Notes under the pieces: model-generated | Seen by the model: the letters and a program-made list of their open reading frames with translations, nothing else | The model's database searches: none | What the model was told of the DNA's origin: nothing | Shown: piece by piece, positions 57,280-64,000 of the stretch | How the letters are laid out: each line of letters begins with the position of its first letter | Position numbering within the stretch: the stretch's first letter is position 1 | NCBI GenBank assembly: GCA_030015575.1 | Contig: CM057347.1 | Span: forward strand, 506,357,176-506,421,175 | Length of the DNA stretch: 64,000 nt | Direction: 5' to 3' | From: Agapanthus africanus | Taxonomy: Eukaryota; Streptophyta; Magnoliopsida; Asparagales; Amaryllidaceae | Made by a program: the position numbers and the translations under genes

Positions 57280-59875
57280 GCACTTAAGGTCAATTATTGC
57301 GATGTCGCATACTCACTACCTGTGTGATACCGAACACCCAACTTCTCTACTAATCAGTTTCGCAAAGCCCGTTTTCGAAAATGATTGCGTTCGAGAAATA
57401 GCCTCAGTGAGTGGATCCGCTCCAATGTTTCTTGCTGTATCTCTCCATATCTCAACTTCGCGGAGAAGACTATCTCCCGAAATGAGCAATACTTGTCTTA
57501 GAATTTGTCTGGATATCTGATGGGACCCAGTTCACAAAAGAACTCCAATTCAAGCAAACTTCTTAGACTGTATCGTTCACTGAATTTAATCAGTATTATG
57601 CGCCATGACTTTCCTCAGTACCCGCTTGGACCACCTGTCCAACATACTATCCCTCAAAAGAGGGAAAAACTATAATTCTGACTGTCACTCTATCATTCAG
57701 GTCATCTTGGAAGCCTGAAATGATAACCATCTCCCGAAGGAGGCTGCCGTTACCATATCCCTAGAACATCCATTTATGTTTAATAACTGCTTCCCAATGT
57801 TTCTCCAGGATTAGATTAATATATCTGCTTATTGCATCTAATGCAAAAGCAATATCTGGTGTGGTACTTGACATTTCATGATTAACTCAATTGCCTAAGC
57901 AAGTGATATGCCAATCATGCAGATCCCTCTCCCCTTTAGTCTGTAAGACACCTTTAGAGAGGGCGACTCCATCACCTGCAGGTACACTACCATGCTAGGA
58001 GTCAATCATTCTAAAATCCCTTTAGAATAATGTCAAAGTACCCAGATTGGGAAACTTCCCAAATCTAGATCTAAAACCATAGATCTAGTAACCAGAAAAC
58101 CTGATATTATATCCATATCCTATATGGAGAAACAACTTTGTGACAACTAAAGTATAACCGATCGTAGTATAGGAATTTCTCTTCCTATCAAGTGCATGTC
58201 TTCCCGAATACTAGGACATCATACCCTACTACCTTCTTACCAGACCCATCTCCTATTCTGATGAGGTCAAAGCCTATGACTGTCACATCAAAATCAGATG
58301 ATCTATTTCTGCTATACCTGTTTTAGTCTATAAATAGACACAAACTACTTGCCTACTATGCTTCCGCTGTTCCCACTGACTACAACAACCCTCTGGCAGA
58401 GTCATATACACATGCACTTCTAAAGCTAGTTTAGAATGACGCTATACTCATCCTCTTGCCTGGTCTTATAGTCTAGAACAGTAGCAATAACAAGTCTGTG
58501 TAAACAAGGACCTCCCTGTCACCGTTACTGAGAAAACCGAAGTACATCTCAGGTGCCTGAGGTTACCCACCAAATCTGCGGAGTGGCTAATGGAACGTAA
58601 AAACCAATTGAATCCTCAGGTTCTATTAAATCTTCAGTAATCGTTTGTGGTTCTGGAATCACTTCCAGTTCTACCATACTCCCACTTTTGTTTTTCTGAA
58701 AAAGTCCATTTTACTAAAACTGTGGCGAGTCAATAACAATATAAATATTGATCTTCCTGATGGTAGAAAGTTAACCCTCGTCAAAGCCCGGGATAACCCA
58801 CAAACAGCCATTACTGAAACGTGCCTTGAGTTTATCCGGATTCTGGTTTTAAGTATCAGCCGGACAACTCCCTATACCTTAACATCGTTAAGATATAAAT
58901 TGATTCTATATATATCTAATATAGAAACAAAAGCACTAATTTAATTGGAACCAGATTCAAAATCATGCAGCTGTCTCCAGTGCATATTAACCAAATGGAA
59001 GGAGGCCATTCAGCATTACTCATCTAGAAGTGCATCCATATATGAGTAACCTGAAAGAGAAACAAGTTCTCAAAACCATTACTATCAACGGAATACCAAA
59101 CACAAGTATCTACATCTTCGACTTCCTCGAAGAATCCTGATACTTCCAACAAATGGTTCTCTACTTTATTCTTATACTTATAACTTCTCAATATCTAGAC
59201 TTTGCATTTCTACGAAATATTTGTCCAGAACTGGAGGAGTCACAAGTAAAAAAGAATATAGTACGAGTACCAACCCCATTGTCCTAATGGATACTGGACA
59301 ACATACAATACTTTGTACAAGTCCTCTGAGTTCAATAACTCAAACCCTGTGCGTCGTAGGTTGAAAAACTGTACTATGGTTAAGAAGAATTACACCACTG
59401 TTGAATGCACCTTACCTAATCACCAACTGATATAGGTAAATGTCACAGACATAATATCAAAAAGTTATATCTCACTTTATAAAAATAAACATACAGATAT
59501 ATCAGTTTGAAATTAGTGCATAACAACGGATATTCAAATCCATATATTTGCCATCCGGAAAAATCCAGATGATTTCCTCAAATATCACCAATTACAATGA
59601 ATTCCGATATAATGAGGATCTAATCACCCAATTCCCAATATCGTACTCCCACTCACCATCTGCAATAACATGCAGATGTGAGAAACTGATCTGGTAAATA
59701 CATACCCTGGAGTTAGATTCCAACTGGGAAAATAGTTATCAATTAACATCGCACAGTCAAACTGAAATATGAAAATGTTTCAAAAGGGTTAACTGGTATT
59801 CCTAGTAATGCCTCTTCCATTATCCTGATTCACGACAGTAACCATATACAATACATGCCCTCACTGCAATCCCTT
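57280..59875 (-). pseudogene. Highly decayed copia pol of element 4
   Basis: No long frame survives. Nucleotide similarity to 30758-32600 of element 3 is visible in blocks: the RNase H end near 57410-57530, and blocks near 58140-58400 and 58560-58700 matching the RT region. The minus-strand remnants are shorter than 30 codons between stops. I cannot place domain borders. Confidence 0.6.
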
Positions 59876-59879
59876 TATT

Positions 59880-60610
59880 ATGTCTTTACTTATTACCTTC
59901 TGTACACCTTCTTTAGGCTAACTGGTTTTCTTCTTTCCCTACCCTTCAGCACCAGCCTAAGGTTTGGAAGAAGACTATCCAATAAGCGTAATAGGTGTAC
60001 TCTCCTAATCTTAGGAGCCCTCGCAACCTGAGAGAAGGTAATGGGAAAAGACATCTGAATAATCCTATCCAATCTCTCAGAACCAGAATCCATCCTCAAA
60101 AAATTTCCTTCGAGTTCGTATATAACCATACGATGGATTTATCCAATGGAAGTGGATATCCGTAGTGATACGGAGTGTCCTAGAGAAAAGCAAAGTGGAT
60201 GTAGGAGTGGAGGGGGTATACACGGTTTTTGTCGTGAATGATGGTGGTCGCAATTTCCTTTGCCATTATTCTAATCCCTTTATATGTCTTTACTTATTAC
60301 CTTCTGTACACCCCACTTAAGCTTAATTGGTTTTCTTCCTTCCCTTCCGTTCGGCACCTGCCTATGGTTTGGAAGAAGACTATCCAATAAGCTCAATAGG
60401 TGTACCCTCTCCTAATCCTAGGAGCCCTCACAATCTGAGAGAAGGTAAAGAGAAAAGACAACCGAATAATCCTATTCATTCTCTCCAAAACCAGAATCCA
60501 TCCTCAAAAAAAAATTTTCGAGTTCGTATATAACCATACGATGGATTTATCCAATGGAAGTGGATGTTCGTAGTGATACGAGGTGTTCTGGAGAAAAGCA
60601 AAAGGTGATG
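59880..60610. repeat. Direct duplication, period about 409 bp
   Basis: Two copies starting near 59880 and 60289 share TGTCTTTACTTATTACCTTC, GGTTTGGAAGAAGACTATCC and CCATACGATGGATTTATCC. They differ at scattered positions. Neither encodes anything that I recognise. Confidence 0.85.
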
Positions 60611-60639
60611 TAGAAGTGGTAATGATATATGCGACACCG

Positions 60640-62020
60640 TGACATTCCAAAAGTCAAAGTGTTTTAAGAAGGTTCGGTCAATTTGGTTTCATGAGTTTTA
60701 GTCAAAGGTCGGGTCATAGTCGCAGCCAGAGAGAGAGAGAAGAAACACTCAGCGTGCACTCTAACCTAGATCAGAATGGTTAATCATTTTATCTAATCTG
60801 GATGGCTCCCACTGTTTCCTCAAATTCTCCTCCAAACCTAAAAGAAGAATTAGTCGGAATCACCCGAGGAGTAATCCTACTCATCAGTGGGAATCAGGAT
60901 CCAACTATTATCGCATGATAACTTGATGGAAGCCACTCAAGTCACTACACTCCAGAAGGTATGCGCATGCCTGGCAAGTTCCCTATATGTTTTAAACTCC
61001 CGATGTGTGTTTTTACCCCTACGACCCAAGTGACCTTGACACAGTCAACATATCAAAGGGTCTTAGTCAAGTTCAACCCGTCATTTTCTTGATTGCATTA
61101 AACCCACCCGTACGAGTCCTTGACATAGTCAACATGATCGTACGACTGTCCTAACCAATCCACATATCCATGCGACAGAAAAGCATTACAGAGCTACCAC
61201 ACACTACGCCTCGACAATGCACGACATACGTAGCACGAATACTAAGCAATACTAATCTGAAATGACGGAGGGCTACGGCTGGTTTTTGGTGAAAACCTTT
61301 AACGTAATGAACTTGATATCGTTGAAGGAACCGAGTGGTTTTATAAATATATAGTGGCGAAAAATTTTGCTAAAGAGGTCACTCCCGGTGAAGGGATCTC
61401 GGCTCTTTCCCCGGAGAATGAGGTGCAAGATATTCCAAACTGAATACCACGATGCAAAGCAAAAGGAAATGACTATAGTGAAGTTAATACGTTGACGCAA
61501 ACTTTTACTCAAGGGGTCACTCCCGATGAAGGGATCTCGGCCCTTGCCTCGTTGAATGAGGTGCAGGATATTCTAAATGAATACCATGATGCAAAGCAAA
61601 AGAGAACGTCTGTAATGTCAGTTTTTAAAAAACTTGGTTCCAACAACATCATATATAGGTTTGTTTTATCCTGGCATTGATAAGAATCAACGCAGTCCCA
61701 TCAATTAATCACACCATAAAAGAACGAAAACAAAATGTACGTATATGCCATCCGCATTCGCCACTGGGTCCCGTCATCACCCGTTAGGTTACTTAACTAA
61801 CGACAGAGCGGGGACTGGGCTAGAGCGGGTGCAAAACATATACAATATCTACTAGTATATATATAAATATATAACAATCGTCCCGGGCATGATATAAAGC
61901 AATATTACAGAAATATCACAGAAACAACACAGAATGGTGGATAATATGGAGCACCGGGTTTCATTTGAGCCGCAAATGAGACTCGACGTTCCCTGTCGTA
62001 TGGATAGCCTGTGCAATGAA
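60640..62020 (-). other. Non-coding region shared with element 3
   Basis: Homologous to about 33516-34980. It has the AGAGAGAGAGA stretch (60730), the GTCAACATATCAAAG-type phrases, and two blocks containing GTCACTCCCGGTGAAGGGAT (61376 and about 61517), then GGGCTAGAGCGGGTGCAAAA. No gag is seen. Confidence 0.75.
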
Positions 62021-64000
62021 ACTGTCACGCCCTGCTTCCCAGTGTACGGCGAAGTGGGCGCGACGAGGTCCGCTACGTATATACTCAGAAGTATATACGC
62101 TAAGCGTATCTAAGCAATATAAAATAAACACAAGAGACAAGAAATAAAAAGAACAGCAACTTTTATTTATTAACATTCTTTGTACAATACATGAAAGGAA
62201 ATACAACTGAAGTAAAACGATGCCTAAACAGTGGCATAGAAGGAAATGAAAAGTACTGAAAAGAAAAGTGTACAATGATACTACAGTGCAGGGTCCTCAG
62301 TAAACTGCTCCAAGTCTTCTTGCGATGGCTCAAGCTCTGCCGGGTCCAAATCACCTGACGACATTCAAAGAAGAGAGAAACAGAATGTCGTCAGCGAACA
62401 GGTCGCTCGGTAAGTCCCAAAGGTAAGAAGGAAGTAGAAAAGACAGAATAAGAAGATACATTTTAAAGTGTAGACTATTGTTGTAATGTTATGTCAACGC
62501 TGTTGTTTGTAGCTTGGTACAGAAGGATGCCAGTGTATACGAGGGGAGTCTCTATATGCCAGAGACTAAGGGCACGTATAGTACAAGGTACCGTTTATGC
62601 CACGGTACAACAACAACTGGATTCAGGTTAGGTGTGTTAAATCTGACCACCTCGTGCCACCTTTAACACCTTCCGTACCAATCTACCCCTTAAAACCCCG
62701 CGATATCTTCTTTGTAATGTTATCTTGTAAATTGTGTTGGTTGTATGATTGATTGACTGACCGACCGAAACCATGATATCAGGAAACGGTTATAACCGTA
62801 GAGTCATGTAAATGGAATATTGGGAATCATGTAAAAGGAATATATCCATGGTTCGGTTCAGTAAAGATGTATAGCTTGATATTGGATTCATGGATTCATG
62901 AGTTCATATTGAAGTGGAACCTGTAGATTATGGATTGACTTGAATCATATTCAAGTCAGATTGATAAGACTCAATCCCGAGTCAGACAATCAGAAATGTG
63001 AATCCAGGTCTTATAATTTCTAGGGTCCTTAGGATAATTTATAAAACTTGAGGGGGTTTTATATAAAAATACTTTTATATACTTTCAAAATACACCTCAA
63101 GTATTTATTACTCATCTTTAGAGTTGTAATGAGGGTGGATTTTATATTGTGACATTTCTAGTGAGAATATCCTAGTTGTAATATTGTTTATTTGAAGTTC
63201 ATGGTATTTTAGTGTAAAATATAATCTTTTGTGATTTTTAGAAAAAGGTAGAAAATTTATATTATAATAAAATAGGTATTTAAAAGATAAATATACATAT
63301 GTTTATACAAAAATAATTTTAATAAATATCTTATATTTCAAAAATCTCATTTTCTTAATATGTCGTATTTTAAACCTTTCGAGACCGAATGCTCCTTGCG
63401 GAGGTCTGAATCTCGCACGACTAGCCCGAGGGTGGGCGATAAACCGCACGATACCGATCGGGTTCCCCAAAGATGGGTTGTAGCGGCGCTTTGCAAAGAT
63501 TGTAAATACTAGTCCTTTAGAAAACGGTTTTATAAAGTAAAAGGTATTTATTTGAAAAGTGTAATTTTCCGTATTTTAGATTCTAGGGTTTTCTAAGCCA
63601 ACTAGCCTATTTCTAAAAGTTCTAAACGACAAGTCGTTAGAAGCCTCAAATCGCCACTTCACCGCCAATTGTGGCCAGGTAAGTACAAGTGAGGAGGGAG
63701 GGATCCGCTCACGAATCGTGAGGCGGGCCTTTTAAAGTTACCCAAGCTCACTTGCCTAGCCTAGACACCACAAAGTCAGTTTAGATAAACGATCGATATC
63801 CACAACTTATCGTATTTTCCTAGTAAGAAGTATTTACTTAAAAGTGTAACAAATCTAAACCTTTAAGAATGGTTTTATTAAGATTATGGTATTTTAATGT
63901 AAGGTCTTGTTTTATCGTATTCGGAGTTTTCAAGATAGCGTATTATGGTTTCATATGTGTGTGTGAGGAGGTAGGTCATTACCTCGTGATCTATTTTAAG
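62021..64000. other. Unassigned AT-rich sequence
   Basis: Starts near TGTCACGCCC (62023) and lacks a counterpart in element 3. It has no coding frame of interest and no repeat that I can define. It may be the rest of the element 4 internal region or the start of another insertion. Confidence 0.4.

Larger units (their letters stand above)
55254..64000 (-). mobile_element. Element 4: Ty1/copia retrotransposon, partial (3' LTR and internal part)
   Basis: The 3' LTR and copia polypurine tract are clear. The internal part runs to the window end without a primer site (the complement of TGGTATCAGAGC) or a second LTR, so the 5' end lies outside or is lost. It is homologous to element 3 in pol (for example GTGGATCCGCT and TTAGAATTTGTCTGGAT) and in the region replacing gag. 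It is inserted in element 0; only the inner edge of the duplication is in view. Confidence 0.8.

Overview
The window looks like gene-poor, repeat-dense nuclear DNA from a flowering plant, probably a eudicot. The evidence is very large Ty3/gypsy elements of the Tat/Ogre type, Ty1/copia elements with an initiator-Met-tRNA primer site, short GT-AG introns, and no cellular gene outside the elements. I cannot name the species.

Nearly everything is one nest of LTR retrotransposons. Element 0 is an old Tat-like element on the minus strand. Three pieces of its gag region survive: 54614-55253, 20189-20476 and 410-734. It was split by four later insertions. Element 1 (735-20188, minus strand, about 19.5 kb) is Tat/Ogre-type. 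Element 2 (20477-54613, plus strand, about 23.7 kb without its own insertion) is a second member of the same superfamily. Two copia elements run off the window edges: element 5 (3' LTR end at 1-409, plus) and element 4 (55254 to beyond 64000, minus). A young copia element 3 (28515-38934, minus) sits inside element 2 with a perfect CCCGG duplication. Elements 1 and 2 are flanked by 5-bp duplications that match at 4 of 5 bases.

Elements 1 and 2 share one plan: LTR of 2.7-3.4 kb, tRNA primer site, gag with a long proline-rich N-terminus, retroviral gag core, zinc-knuckle modules, aspartic protease, another zinc-knuckle module, reverse transcriptase, degenerate RNase H, archaeal-type RNase H, integrase, a long 3' non-coding region with tandem arrays, polypurine tract, LTR. 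Both are broken by stops and frameshifts. Many of the stops fit C-to-T change.

The most unusual item is in the 3' region of element 2. Antisense to the element, 46130-50942 encodes a plant mobile domain (aminotransferase-like) protein in eight exons. All seven introns are GT-AG, 71-84 bp and in phase 1, and the frame stays open across every junction (1423 codons, interrupted by two in-frame stops). The unit has its own TATA-like box and AATAAA signals, so it looks like a complete cargo gene carried against the direction of its retrotransposon. Element 1 lacks it.
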